In this document: in pieces, positions 10,330-22,111 of the stretch
Position numbering within the stretch: the first letter of the stretch is position 1
Layout of the letters: each line of letters starts with the position of its first letter
Assembly: GCA_028751875.1 (NCBI GenBank)
Contig: CM054157.1
Span: forward strand, 50,789,686-50,853,685
Origin: Rapana venosa
Taxonomy: Eukaryota > Mollusca > Gastropoda > Neogastropoda > Muricidae
DNA length: 64,000 nucleotides
Direction of reading: 5' to 3'
Position numbers and translations under genes: made by a program
The notes under the pieces: generated by a model
Database searches by the model: none
Seen by the model: only the letters and a program-made list of their open reading frames with translations
What the model was told of the DNA's origin: nothing

Positions 10330-11070
10330 AGGTGTGAGCATGTATAATAGTTACACACACAGACACCACAATGTGCATGCATGCACGTGCACGCCCAAAC
10401 ACACACCCTGCCTCCTTCCTAACCACCACCACCTCCCCCTCCACAACACACACATCCACACACACACAATCCGCACTTCTCATCTCTCTCCCTTTCCAGA
10501 GCTTCCCACTGTCTCCCGAAACCCACAGGAGACAACACACGGAAAAAGCGAACAAACAGAAAGCCGACCACCACCGCCACCACCACCACCACCACCACAC
10601 CGCCACGCAAAAAGCCACGACAGGAAAAGAGCCACAGCGGGTTCCGGCGACCGGCTGCCATAAAAACAAAAGCCGGCAGTCTTCAGCACGCCCATTCAAT
10701 CAGGCAGCGGCCTAATTCGATTCCCTCCCTTTTCTTGCCTTGTCGCAACACTGCCACGACAGAGGCGTCCTGTTGGGATGGGGGGAGGACTGGATGACAA
10801 GGAGACAAACTCCAGCCCCCCCAACACACAATCAAGGGCCCAGCCTACACATGGGCCTGCCATCATTCAATCAAGCCACGCTCGCAACAACCTGTTATTC
10901 TTACCCATCCCCCCCCTTTCCCCATCCAACGCCACAAAATTTTATTTCGTGTCGACGAATACCAGCATTTCAGCCGTGGATTCAGCAGAAAGGGGGCTGA
11001 GCTCCGCCCATTTCCAGCAGAGAGAATTTGATAGAGTGAAGCGAAAATTCTAGAGTTTCGCAACTAGGGA
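10330..11070. other. GC-richer unique stretch, no gene recognised
   Basis: The left part is CA-rich, with a (CCA)n tract near 10567-10602. The rest is unique-looking and GC-richer than its surroundings, for example GGCAGCGGCCTAATTCGATT near 10700. Plus-strand open frames of 86 to 114 codons cross it in different frames, with no recognisable domain. It may be regulatory or an unidentified noncoding exon, but I cannot assign a role. Confidence 0.35.
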
Positions 11071-11887
11071 CAGGATCAGAGAGAAATGAAATCACATGTG
11101 TTTTCCTGTGTTTTGTTCAATTATCTAGTAAAACCCTTCATGGAGAAACTGAGCGCATGTACATGCACACGAATGCACATACACACAGTCTATTCTGCTT
11201 TTCTCCCACAACCCCCATTACACTCCATTCCTTAAACTCTCTTTCTAAATCAGTTCTACTATCAGTCTCCAACTGTTTGATATTTGAATTCAATCATAAA
11301 TGCTATTCATAACTCCCCTTATGAGCATTGCTTGTGCCAATCACATGACATACGACAATTTGAATAGTCACATCTTTACAAATAGTAACAATATCTGAAC
11401 ATAAAAACTTAAAATATAAGCTTAGAAAAACCCAGAATATGTTGCAAACAAAGCTGTCTTTAAGGAAAACAAATGACAAATATTTTTATAAGTTAAGGTA
11501 GATAATTAAAAACTGGGCACATTCTTTGGTGTCAAAATCTGAAATATTACTATTTTATTATTAGTCATTGAGAAAATGAGTTAATATTTTTTATTCCTAA
11601 GATAACACTAACACAGTGTGTCATGTTTTTAGGTTATTAAAGATCTTGACACAAAACAAAAACAAACAAAACTAAAAAACAAAAACAAACAAACCAACGC
11701 TGACCAGAAACTATAATAAAAGATATCATTTCCAGAGTTTAAGTATCTGTTTTCAAAATCATCTCTTATGTAAAAAAAAAAAATCCACTTTTTGTCTATA
11801 TTTGAAGCCAAAATATGTCATCCTGAAGGCACTTAGATGAAACAGTCCTCAGAGAATCTGATTACAGCTACCTTTTTTCAACACCCC

Positions 11888-11922
<35 letters not shown>

Positions 11923-11990
11923 AAAAAAGATACATTCCACCCCAAATATAGAAGTTTGTTATTCTTTGTGAATCCAGTTTTTATGCATGA
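11071..11990. other. AT-rich sequence with poly-C tract, no gene seen
   Basis: AT-rich DNA with a 32-bp C run at 11889-11920 followed by eight A. No coding exon was recognised. Confidence 0.5.
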
Positions 11991-11996
11991 AATAGG

Positions 11997-12350
11997 ACAG
12001 TATAGCCTGATGGTTAGAGTGTTGCAATTGTGATTTGATGCCCCAGGTTTGATCCCCCACCAAGACACCTGCTCAAGGGGATTTTTTACACTTGGGAGTT
12101 ATCAGTACCAACTCCACTCCCCCGAAAGTCCTTCAAATGAGACTATAAACAAAAGTACCATTGTGCAAATACTTGCAGAACATTTTGCATGTGCTTTAAA
12201 ACCTGTTCCACCTTTCAAAAGAGTAGGCCACTTGAACCGGTGGGAGTGGATGACAAAATTGATAAAAACCGTATATACACACTGGTGTCATGTTTAAAAT
12301 GACACATCACCCTTGAAATCGGAATGTGGCAACCTTAATGATGGGTAAAT
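11997..12350 (+). mobile_element. tRNA-derived SINE, family B, plus-strand copy
   Basis: It begins with TATAGCCTGATGGTTAGAGT (A box) and CCCAGGTTTGATCCCC (B box). AATGAGACTATAAAC, AGAGTAGGCCACTTGAACCG and GACAAAATTGATAAAAACCG follow, then CTTGAAATCGGAATGTGGCA. The order matches the minus-strand copy at 4500-4850 and extends its 3' end. Confidence 0.8.
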
Positions 12351-12970
12351 GGATGCACATGTATAAAATCACAAGCTCTCTGATAAACCTCTGAGCTCTC
12401 TCTAAAGAACAGAAAAAAAAAATCTATGTATGCACTGGATAAGAATACTTGATAGGAGCTAAAAGCCAGCGAATGCAAAAAAAAACCTAATCAAAAGATG
12501 TCCCAAAATGGTTTTTTTTAAACAAACAAATAAAAACAAAAAGCAAACAAAAACCCACCCTTCTGAAGCCCATAAAGTGATCAATTGTACTTGAAACTAG
12601 TATCTTTTATAGATACAGTCTATCAAAAGTATAATGATAAGTTTTCTTTAAATTCTTCTAAACCAAATGTGACAACCTTTGACACAGAAGAATTATGAAG
12701 CAAATGATTATAATACAAGTTACATACAACTACTATTACTTGTGAAACTATTCTTATGCTACTGTAAATATTTTTTCTTTAAATTTCTCTAAATCAAGAC
12801 CAACCTATGGCAGCACAGAACTGCCTACAAACTCAAAAGCTCAAGTTTAATCAATAACACAACTTATTTTTTATTGAACTTTTTTTTAACATATTAGCAA
12901 ACCTGATTGTGAAATAACATGACAGACAGCACTCAGAAAAAGGATTCTCATCAATGGTCTAATCTACAAG
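12351..12970. other. AT-rich sequence, no gene seen
   Basis: A- and T-rich unique-looking DNA without a supported coding or RNA gene. Confidence 0.45.
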
Positions 12971-12974
12971 TATT

Positions 12975-13095
12975 ATATTGTTTTGTATACCACTTTAAGT
13001 CACAGCAGATTTATCTGCAAGAAATTCGGGTTGCTCTCCCCGGGGAGAACGCATCACTACAAGAGAAGCGCCACCCCTTTTTCCCCCCTTTTCCT
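12975..13095 (-). mobile_element. SINE family A, 3' part
   Basis: The minus-strand 3' block is marked on the plus strand by CACAGCAGATTTATCTGCAAG, GCTCTCCCCGGGGAGA and AGAAGCGCCACCCC. No head is attached. Confidence 0.7.
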
Positions 13096-14399
13096 GTCTA
13101 CAACTGCATTTGTTTCCCTATCATACATACATACATGAGAATGTGGCATTCAAAAGAAATATACTTGACATATAAAATCATACACATCAATGTATGAGAC
13201 TGATCTCTATTTTCTTTGGCGAAAAAATTCAAAAAGATTAATAGTCATATCAGAAAAGATACTATCCAGTAGGTAGCGGCAGCCAAAATTTTATATAGCA
13301 TTTGTGTACATAAAAATGGTATTTTTGAAAAGAACTTTTTAAAACAAACACAACAAAAAAAGAATTATGTCTCTATCTCTATTTTTTCAAAAGTTTTGGG
13401 TGTCTAAAGATGGCGGTACATTTTTCGGCCATTTTAACTGTATGAAAGCCTTATTTGGAAAGGACCTGTTGTGGAAAGCACTACAATCACACCCATAAAA
13501 ATTTCCACATACAATATCTATAATACTAATAATACCTACAAAAAGAATCAGCTCTCTATCTTGAAGGGGAAAAATGATATACTTTGTTAAAATTGCCTCA
13601 TCGTGTGATTGGCGGTTCACTCAAATTGCACGATAAGCCATGTTTGAGGTCCAACAGGTTGGATAAGATAGCATCTTATGGCTACATTTTTACATTGCTT
13701 AAAAGATATGCATACATAGATTATGTCCAATTTTTTCTAGGGCTATACTATCTAGACCAAATGTTTCAAATATTGGGGTCTAATTTTGCCGAAAACCCTA
13801 AAATGCCCTGCGACGGACCAAAATGACAGTACATGGTAGATTTTCATTAATAACTTTTGAACCTGTGTAGATATTGACTTGGAATTTGGTGGTGTAAAAT
13901 ATGGTTGTATATGCTATGTAAAAATACATTTATTGATTTTTTTCCATCAATTACATAATGTGTTTTCAGATTCAAAATGGCCGCCAAGTGGCTAAATATG
14001 TGGTGAACATTTAAGTGAAATGTTATGAAACATTAGTTTTTGTGAAAACATGCTTAGAAAAGAAACAAAAATCATTTTAATTCATATTTTAATGATTTCA
14101 GATGAATAATCCCTATTTTAATGATTAATCACTTTGCATGCATTTCATATGTTTTGATATATCATTCTGAGAACCAGCTTCACTAATGCCTAATTACAGG
14201 TGGTAAAGGAGAGGACAGGTTCATGCCAGGATGGGGCAGCTCAGTGCTCCCTCACTAAACTTGTGAACCTCTGATGTCAGAGAACTAGGCTGGTGTAAAT
14301 TTGATGCTACAGTGTTAGAGGACACTGAGGATGCAGAAGCGCAAGAAGCCAAATCACTTGAATCAGCCAAAGCCACTCAACCTACTAATGATGAAACAC

Positions 14400-14950
14400 A
14401 CATTTGAAGGAGAAAAGACCACAAAAGCAAACATTTATTCCAGTCTTTTTATAATTTTTCTCTGCAGGCAGTTGAAGCCAGCTTTGATGTCTTATTTGTA
14501 ATTTTTCCCCACTGTTGTGTACAGGGCTGCCTCTTCCACAGAATTTCCTGTCAGTTGCTCCCACCACTGGTACATATCAGTATGTGTTTTCCTATGCCTG
14601 TTTTCAAAAGCAATAACAGCTTTCAAAAGTCCACATGAAGGGGATGCATAAGTCTCCAGATGATGTCCATGTTGGCTGGTTACAACATTTTCACACAACA
14701 ATCCTTAAATGGACACAGCTGTCCTATATGAACTGGCTTGGACAAAAATGTCTATTGGTGTATCCTGTAGTACATTTTCTTTCAACTTAGTCAGAAGACA
14801 CTGCAACCCTGGAAGCTCAGCATACAATTGAGTTGACAGAGAAATGTGGCTGTTTCATCAAATGTCTTCTCACCTTCTTGCTTTAGTACCAATAACTGAA
14901 TCAGCAGATGCTTGCAAATCTCTGCAACACACCTTTGGATGACAACTGTT
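14400..14950 (-). pseudogene. Broken coding-like remnant inside the hAT-like element
   Basis: The minus strand gives interrupted peptides, for example AEICKHLLIQLLVLKQEGEK, then stops and shifts, then QHGHHLETYASPSCGLLKAV and KTHTDMYQWWEQLTGNSVEE. The pieces run in order on one strand and look like a decayed protein. I do not recognise the family, and no transposase catalytic motif is visible. It may be the relic of the element's own gene or captured sequence. Confidence 0.35.
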
Positions 14951-15238
14951 TAGAGTTGCCAGAAAAATAGACCTCAGCTTGTTTAGTTGATTTCCATTTC
15001 TATGTCAGCATTTAAAGAAATGAAAAACTAAAAGGTTTATAGAAAATGTTATGCATAGACAAAGAAAATAAGAGGGGAGACACACGATGACACACATAAG
15101 AAATCCAACAAAGTCTTCATTCCATTGGTGCTAGAACTGCTGGTAATGACTGCAGTACAAATGTGTCACAGATCGATAAAGGTTGAAATAAAGAATTATT
15201 TACCTGAAGCACATCTGTGTTAACTTCTTTTATTATAA

Positions 15239-15284
<46 letters not shown>

Positions 15285-15301
15285 TGCGTGCGTGTGTGTG
15301 T
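15239..15301. repeat. (GT)n / (GTGC)n microsatellite
   Basis: A GT run with an embedded (GTGC)n segment, inside the transposon. Confidence 0.95.
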
Positions 15302-16755
15302 TTATGCTAGCATTGGAAGCCAATCAACCCCAAAATAATGGAAAAGGGAAATGAATGGGATGGGGATGGGGGTGGGGGTGGGAGGGGGGAGGGAATGCTA
15401 GGCTGATAGACACTGTACAAATATGTATTGTGTATGGTAATAATAATACAAAAGATAATAATAAGCTCACTATTGAGTATTACTGCACTGATATGTAACT
15501 CTACCTTGTATATGTTGCTGGAGAAGAAACTCATTGATATCACATTAATTTATGGAAAGATTGCGTAACTCAAAAATCCCACGGCACAATTAAACAAAGA
15601 AAATAAACTAAACTCCACTTTCAATTCACCAAAAATGATACTAAAGTGTGAATTGGTCAAAACAAAAACAAAAAACGGGGACAACGTTTGCTTTCCGAAA
15701 TCACGGAGTCACAACGATCTCGGATTATCTTCTCTTGATTAGGCTGGTCATTCAGCAAATCATTAAATACGATCGCTATTTCACTATGTAACCTTACCAA
15801 AAAAATACATTGTATAGAGATACGTTCAAACTATCTTATTTTGCAATCATCGTAAATTTGTGAAGTGATTTTGTGGAAATATCTGACGAAATCGGGCGTG
15901 CTTTCTTCTTTCCGGTTCGCACATGTCCGAAGATCGACAACGATCGTAAAAGTCCTTTTCTAAGTCTTCGTTTTCAACGATCGCACAAATTATTACGCAA
16001 ACCACGCGATCTTTGTATAAATAAACTGTTATATCGATGATCCGTATTGAAACATTTATGAAATTTACCCTGTAAATCGAAAAAATTTGTCGATCCTTGA
16101 CAAGATCGGTTCGCGATGTCCGTTCGTCCTTGCCCTTGCGTTAACGAACTTTCCGCAGTTGGAACACTTCGCTTTTATTGGTTTGTGGGTAAACGACAGT
16201 CCATGAATACATTAACCCATTCCCAAATTAGTACAAATAGGTCGTCTAGTTTGATTTTCACCTTGAGTATTGGCTATTTTAAGCTACAGGTTCTTCGGAG
16301 TTCGCCGTCGGAGATCGTGTACCGCCAAAAATCCCGTTTTTCGCGAAAATTAGCCAGATATGAAAAAGCTTTCACCCATCTTGGTATTCTACAATAAAAT
16401 CTGAACACAATGATACCAAATATAGTGACAATAGTTGTCTGTCACGAATACGCATCGGATTCAAAGTGGTCATGTCTCTTTGAAGATTTGTCCATGTGCA
16501 CGAAAATGGCGGCCGCGCAGCGATTTTTAGTGGAACGCACACCTCATTCACACGCTTTGCGTATTGACGTATCAAGCCACAGAAATAAAAATGCACTCAA
16601 TGAAAAGAAGAAAGATTGAACTTTTTTCGGATATACAGTGTTTTTTAATCAGTAAAACAGAAGCGGAGTAATAAGGAAGTGAAAAGACCGAAAATTTGCC
16701 ACTTTTCAGCAGTGATGACAGTATTCGCCTGGGGCTGCCGCTACCTACTATCCAG

Positions 16756-17590
16756 CAGAACACTGTGGTCTAGAAACTATAGCTGGAATAAAAGCATTTT
16801 ATTGATTATTGATAATGATATAAATATCAAGACAGATGGAGAGGGATGGCTGTCAAGTCACCCATGGCATCCCTACACTACAGATTGCTACAGTCAAGAA
16901 GAATAGGGGATACATACATACATGTGTAAGTTGTAATGAAACGTAAAATGATAATTGATATCCCATTAGAATAAATCATTATCATAAGGCTTCATCAGTT
17001 CATGATTTGATGAAGTAGTGGTCATCTTCTGACTGATTCATGCAGGGGGTACAAAATGCACTTGCTTAGAAGTTAGAACTAAATCTGTTGAGTGAGAACA
17101 AACTCCTCTGTTAACAGCTTTTTTGTTCTGAAACAAAGTTTGAAACTGAGTGACAACTATTCTTCTTACTATAAGTCCATACTATAGAGTTTGAAGTACA
17201 AGCCTTTATGCAGGAATTACTATTGTAAACCTGATCTATATTGATTTAAATGCCTTAGGACATTTGTACTTGAGCAATGAATGACATGGTTTGACTCCTG
17301 TTGTTTAGTGTTTACATTCTGACAAACCTACACAAAAATAAACATGTGTTCCTATTGATAACCATAAATGGCATAATTATGACTGACCAGTTCCCCATGT
17401 TCATTTGGCACTAATGGTAGTACTTATTATTTTCATTATATCTGAGAGAGGAAAAATGTGCTGAGGATAGCACCTTCAATATTTAACATGGCACGCATCA
17501 GGGGTCATGAAAAACTAAATGAATGTGAACTTCAACAGCTGACATACACTACAGGTTGTAAAGCAAGCACTCCAAACATGAGTGTTCCAT
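16756..17590. other. AT-rich sequence, no gene seen
   Basis: No repeat family or coding exon was recognised. A 71-codon plus-strand open frame at 17458-17673 runs into a SINE and has no recognisable domain. Confidence 0.45.
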
Positions 17591-17594
17591 TTTT

Positions 17595-17885
17595 TATCTT
17601 CTGTTCCCCAGCTAGAGCTCTGCAGTTCACCAACTGTGAAGCTTTGCAGAAACGACTGTTTGTTCACCACTGAGGCAGCCTCATTCCAACTTCAGGGATG
17701 ATGTGTAAACACGACACCACTCTAGGCTAGTGTGCATGCATTTTTCAAAATTTTGTCATCCACTTCTACCCACAAGCATTGGCCTACTCTTCTGAAAGGC
17801 AAAAAGGATTTAAACATGAGCACAAGATGTTCTGCATGCAATATGCACATGGGACCTCAATTTATAGTCCCATCCAGAGGACATA
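17595..17885 (-). mobile_element. tRNA-derived SINE, family B, 3' part
   Basis: On the plus strand it reads TTCCCCAGCTAGAGCTCTGC, TTCCAACTTCAGGGATGATG, ATTTTGTCATCCACTTC, GGCCTACTCTTCTGAAAGGC and TATAGTCCCATCCAGAGGAC. The same landmarks occur in the same order in the minus-strand copy at 41640-42060. The tRNA head is missing. Confidence 0.75.
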
Positions 17886-17902
17886 CTGTTCCAGATGATT
17901 AT

Positions 17903-18034
17903 GCTCTTTAGTCTTAATCACTAAAGATTAGCTAAATTTGATTCTTGCTCCTTAGTCTTAATCACTGAAGATTAAGTAAGTTTGATTCTTGCTCTTTAGT
18001 CTTAATCACTAAAGATTAACTAAGTTTGATTCTA
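17903..18034. repeat. Three tandem 44-bp units with internal hairpin
   Basis: The units start at 17903, 17947 and 17991. Each carries TTAGTCTTAATCACT followed by AAGATTAA.CTAA, which can pair with itself, so every unit forms a short stem-loop. Confidence 0.85.
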
Positions 18035-18278
18035 ATGATACACAGGGTAAAGTGTATTGTACATTTCATTGCCAACAGGATACTTCTTACAGGCACTAAA
18101 GCGAGGGATTTTTTAATCAGAACTCTATCCTTAAATCACACCAGAATACCATGGATTTGGATAGAAAGGATAAACATTCATAACTTCAGCTGACTTCTGT
18201 TCAACCATTTTCTTGATCATCTTTTTCATGAATAGTTGGAAATTCTAACTTCTCAAGCCTAGTCTAAACAGACAAACA

Positions 18279-18318
18279 CTGAGACAGACAGACAGACAGA
18301 CACACAGAGAGACAGACA
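18279..18318. repeat. (CAGA)n microsatellite in the SRRM2 intron
   Basis: CAGA repeats begin about 20 bp downstream of the donor site of the SRRM2 exon, reading on the minus strand. Confidence 0.85.
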
Positions 18319-18335
18319 AAGAAGACTGTACTGAC

Positions 18336-18577
18336 CCCAGCTCTTCCAAGTACTCCTGATACTCCATACATTTCAGCTCTATCCGACGTTTCAGTTCATG
18401 ACTAGCCATGTCGGCATTGGGCTGTCGATTCGTCGCTTTCTTGACACGACCACCATCTTCCTCGCCACGGCCCTCCGCCTTGTCCTTGCCTCCGTGCTTC
18501 ATGGAGGCGGCTTTCTTCTGAACAAATCCGTTGGTGCCACTGCCACGAGATGTGACAAGGCCGACACCGTTGTACAT
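18336..18577 (-). CDS. SRRM2: SRRM2/CWC21-type spliceosome protein, first coding exon
   Basis: The exon encodes 80 residues plus two bases of the next codon. It starts MYNGVGLVTSRGSGTNGFVQ and ends with HELKRRIELKCMEYQEYLEE then LG. This pattern is that of the N terminus of SRRM2 (yeast Cwc21/fission yeast Cwf21 family): a short conserved 'MYNG.GL.T.RGSGTNG.VQ' head, then a basic linker, then the cwf21 helix with 'H..KR.IE.KC.E....LEE.G'. In known homologues this region contacts the Prp8/Snu114 core of the activated spliceosome in the nucleus, and a long Arg/Ser-rich tail follows. The acceptor is TTTGTTTCAG at 18595-18604, with a 17-base 5' UTR (18578-18594) before the ATG. The donor is CTGGG|GTCAGT below 18336. 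The rest of the protein was not found at lower coordinates; the next exon may lie beyond the window or escape sight. Identity is recognition by eye, with high confidence for the family. Confidence 0.88.
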
Positions 18578-18594
18578 CCCCTCTCACTGTCTGC
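18578..18594 (-). other. SRRM2: 5' UTR part of the SRRM2 exon
   Basis: Seventeen bases between the acceptor AG (18595-18596) and the start codon. A spliced upstream noncoding exon is implied. Confidence 0.6.
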
Positions 18595-18599
18595 CTGAA

Positions 18600-19285
18600 A
18601 CAAATAACACAGAAATTAACACACACACACACACATTAATAACACAAAAAAAGAATGTATTTTATATGTATCATACATCCACCTTTTCACTACACAGGAA
18701 TACACCCACTCTTTCAAACTCATAACATAGAAATATGCGACTACAATTTGATTTTATAATTAATTAGGTGATCTACCCCCTTCCCCTCCTTTTTAATTTT
18801 AAAAAAAATCAAGTTTGTTCAGCAAATCCCTCAAAACTAAAAAACAAATAAATAATTCATATTCAAGTTCTTACAGACGCTCTACTTTTCACAACCATTA
18901 GAAGAAGAGAGACAATCCAGTCAAGCAGAACCATGAGGTGCAAAGTTGCATCACACTGGTTGTCTCCCTTCACACAACCCTATCACTCCCAATATTTTTG
19001 ACATGTTCAGAAAAGTCACTTCCTTTACAATTTATGTTTAAAAAGTTTGACTAAAACAATCAGGTCTTACTGGCAAGCATCAACTTGTTGCTATTAATGC
19101 TAAATTCTTTGAGTTTGACTCATCTGTAGTCATCACAACGACACAAGCCCTAGTGTTGGCTGTTACAGTGTTGGTGTTATGGTGTTGGTGTTATGGTAAC
19201 TTACATATTATAATTATCAACTCACGTGTCCACAGTACTTATGACTCCACAATTATAAAGCAGATGCGTAACACTACACCATTGT
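18600..19285. other. SRRM2 upstream intron, no other gene seen
   Basis: AT-rich, with a short CA run near 18620. If the promoter at 26 kb is right, this is intron 1. Confidence 0.45.
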
Positions 19286-19286
19286 C

Positions 19287-19527
19287 GAAGTAAAATTAAT
19301 CAGCTTTGTTTGTTTTTTAAACATGGATCACGAAAGGAAATCCAACTGTTTACATGTTATCTATACAGGACATGATCATCGAAACAGCTTTTATACTGAC
19401 AACTGCAGAAGTAAAATGAATAAGCTTTGTTTTTTAAACATGGATCACGAAAGGAAATCTAATTGCTTGCATACATATATGCAGGCTGGCTATGATTATC
19501 AAAACAGCTTTTATACCAAACAACAGC
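19287..19527. repeat. Tandem duplication of about 121 bp
   Basis: Two diverged copies, 19287-19407 and 19408-19527. Both contain GAAGTAAAAT.AAT.AGCTTTG, AAACATGGATCACGAAAGGAA and AACAGCTTTTATAC. A 72-codon open frame spans both copies because their lengths are nearly in frame; it is not a supported gene. Confidence 0.85.
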
Positions 19528-19529
19528 AG

Positions 19530-21435
19530 TGGTCAGAATGAGGTGACATAGGAGTTAATAAACCAACTAGATGTAGGTCACATCTCAAGTGTATTGTTTG
19601 AGAAAAGCTTGCTTCACTTATTACATGTCCAAAAGCTTATGGAAAAGAAGTTGACACCACTACTAGCTGGTGAGAACTCTTCACATATAACGATATGAAA
19701 TTAAAAACAAATTACGCATTTTCACCAAAAAGATGTATGAATTCCGGAAGCTTCCAAAATATAAATTATAGCAAGCAATGTAAGACCAGAACAATAACAA
19801 CCACTGATGTGGCCTAAGGGTTCATTTTCTGCACTTCTGTGACAAAATCTACTATCTAGCTCTAGCTACATTGTAATGCACTAGAGTTCAGGTAGCCCAC
19901 CACAAAAGCCAACTCATGTTACTGAATATGATCTTGACATACTGATTTCCCACTCTATGCTGCACACACGTAATACACATTAAAGAGCAGTTCATCAACC
20001 ATGCTCAGGCAAAAACACTTTTGTTTTTTCTACCCTAATTTGAGTAAAAATACAAAAACCTTCTCACTTCATCAGTGTTCATGGTTTCCAATTCTCCTTT
20101 AGGATAACAGCACGCCATTTAAACATAACGTCATAAGCCATACTATATAATTAGACCACAAAATCATGTGATTCATCTGAGCTACCCCAGGTGAAGCAAT
20201 ATTCTGATTAATCATGAAACTTGAAAGGCTCATTTTTAAATCAATGACAAGTGATTTTGATAAGCTTTTTTAACTTCTTTTCTTTATTACTAAATCAACA
20301 TTTCAGCAGCTGTCTGCAGTACTTAGCAAGATAAATCATGAAATGCAATTAAAGTTTAATAATCTTTCCAATAGGACTGATTAAGATAATTGAAAGGCTG
20401 TGCTACAGTCCTTGTCTATAATTCAATATTTTAGTATTTACCCATATGTTGTCTGGCTCAAGTGTCTTCAAGTACAAACAATAGCAATGGTGCCATAACT
20501 TTTTAAGCTCAACATTGAGTTTTTATCCTATCGGTCATCATGTGCAGCACTTTAAACCCATTCTTTCACAGTTACTGAGTTACTCAGCAGTATTTATTTA
20601 CCTGAGGTATGTGTTGTTTTTTTCCACATAATTTTGTCAGATAAATTTTATATTGCCAAAGATTCTTTTACAAGTGTTAAATGTGGGCTGCATGCTGGAT
20701 CCCTAGTTCTGCACTCATCTGGATGGCTATCAGACCATTACAACTATAGTACTAGTCTAGACTCTAGTGGCATGGAGGAAAAATAGCATGACTAATGTCA
20801 TAATGACTAAACTAAGTATCTAGAGGACTGTAAACTGAAACCTCTACTTGGCTCTAGCATAGTTTCTTATTTCCTGGATGTGTGTGATACTAGTGTTGAA
20901 ACACCAATCCACCATACTGCTATGTATACAGGTAAGTAATCAGAGAAAAACAAGGCAGAGTTAAAGACCAAAATAAGCACTGCAGGAATGAAATTATAAG
21001 CTAAAACAGTAAAAGCTTTGTCAATGTCAGTTACTGATGAGATGTCTTGTACTGTGCCAAGCCTACATGTTATATAATAGCCCATGTTAGCGATTACGCT
21101 TCAAATGAAATATTAAAAATTACAGTTTATTCTGAGATTGTCTTTATGATCAATATTGCTATGTTGTTGTTGTGCGATCGCCATTCCCCAGCTTTACACC
21201 CTGGGGGTCACCCACAACATGCACTCTGACTCACTCATCCCACCTGGGAATCACTGAGATAGGAAATATACCATATGAGAAGTTTGTGTGTATTCATGAC
21301 TCTTTTCAAGCACCTAGCCATATATATTGATATAGGCAGCCATACTCGACTTCAGAGTATTTTTTTCTCCTTTAGTTTTTAAAAACAAAGGAGAGTGCAG
21401 GTTGTTATGTTAAGAGCTTGTCATGGCTGAAGGCA
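19530..21435. other. Non-coding AT-rich sequence, no gene seen
   Basis: About 1.9 kb without a recognised repeat family, tRNA or splice-bounded coding exon. Confidence 0.45.
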
Positions 21436-21439
21436 ATTT

Positions 21440-21869
21440 CAACACATTTTACAACATAACATTCTGAGCACATAACTCCTCTCTTGCAATCTCTCCACTG
21501 GCTGCCTGTGCCACAGAGAGTAAGCTATAAGATCAGTACCCTCTGTTACAAGTGTCTCCACAAAACAGCTCCCTCCTACCTCCGTGACTAAGTTCACCTG
21601 TACACTCCTCCTTGTTCCCTCCACTCAGCAGATACCCTGTGCTTATGAATACCGAGTTTCAACCAAGTTTCTGGTCCAGTGATCTGGAATGACCTCCCTC
21701 TCTCCCTTCACCAAAACCTACTTATGACACTTTTTAATCCAGCCTCAACTGGCTCAAGACATATTTATTCCAAACCTAAGATTTTTCCCTCCTGTTTCAT
21801 CTCAAATTTGTCCCTGCCTTCAACAGCAAAAATCCCCACCACCCTGCCAAAGTGCACAACCTCTGTGTG

Positions 21870-21950
<81 letters not shown>

Positions 21951-22090
21951 ATTTGAATTTGTGAACTCTGTTAATTGGTATTGGTTGTATGTGTATGGGT
22001 GTGTGTTGTATGCAACTCTGCAAGCACTTTGATTTGTTTTTGCAAGATATAGCGCTATATATAAAAATTCCATTCATTATTATTATTACT
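21440..22090 (+). mobile_element. CR1/L2-like LINE, 3' end (ORF2 C terminus and 3' tail)
   Basis: From about 21467 the plus strand gives LLQSLHWLPVPQRVSYKIST, then TAPSYLRD, stops, and GPVIWNDLPLSLHQ. The 'LHWLPV..R..YK', 'APSYL.D' and 'WN.LP' motifs are typical of the C terminus of CR1/L2/Rex-type ORF2 proteins. The 3' UTR holds an 86-bp GT run (21865-21948) and ends GCAAGATATAGCGCTATATA then TTCCATTCATTATTATTATT. Related tails occur at 52198-52263 and 63300-63460. It is 5' truncated and carries stops. Confidence 0.8.
21865..21948. repeat. (GT)n microsatellite in a LINE 3' UTR
   Basis: An almost pure GT run inside the CR1/L2-like element. The 63.3-kb copy has a shorter GT tract at the same place. 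Confidence 0.95.
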
Positions 22091-22111
22091 AACATTCTAA
22101 GTGTTCACTGT

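Larger units (their letters stand above)
13262..16755. mobile_element. hAT-like DNA transposon, 3.48 kb, with TIRs and 8-bp TSD
   Basis: The element runs from 13270 to 16747. Its ends are a perfect 15-bp inverted repeat, TAGGTAGCGGCAGCC at 13270-13284 and its reverse complement at 16733-16747. Both are flanked by the same octamer CTATCCAG (13262-13269 and 16748-16755). An 8-bp target duplication with ends starting TA fits the hAT superfamily; P and Merlin elements also duplicate about 8 bp, so the superfamily is provisional. No intact transposase was recognised. The minus strand at about 14400-14950 holds short broken coding-like pieces. The right third (15.6-16.6 kb) is unusually rich in CG and GATCG for this window. 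The copy looks non-autonomous or decayed. Confidence 0.8.

Noticed and set aside
10322..10715. H-rich and P-rich open frames on the plus strand
   Set aside because: They arise from CA and CCA repeats in overlapping frames, with no domain or splice evidence.
16116..16397. A 93-codon plus-strand open frame in the CG-rich part of the transposon
   Set aside because: No recognisable domain. It does not connect to other coding pieces, which lie on the other strand.
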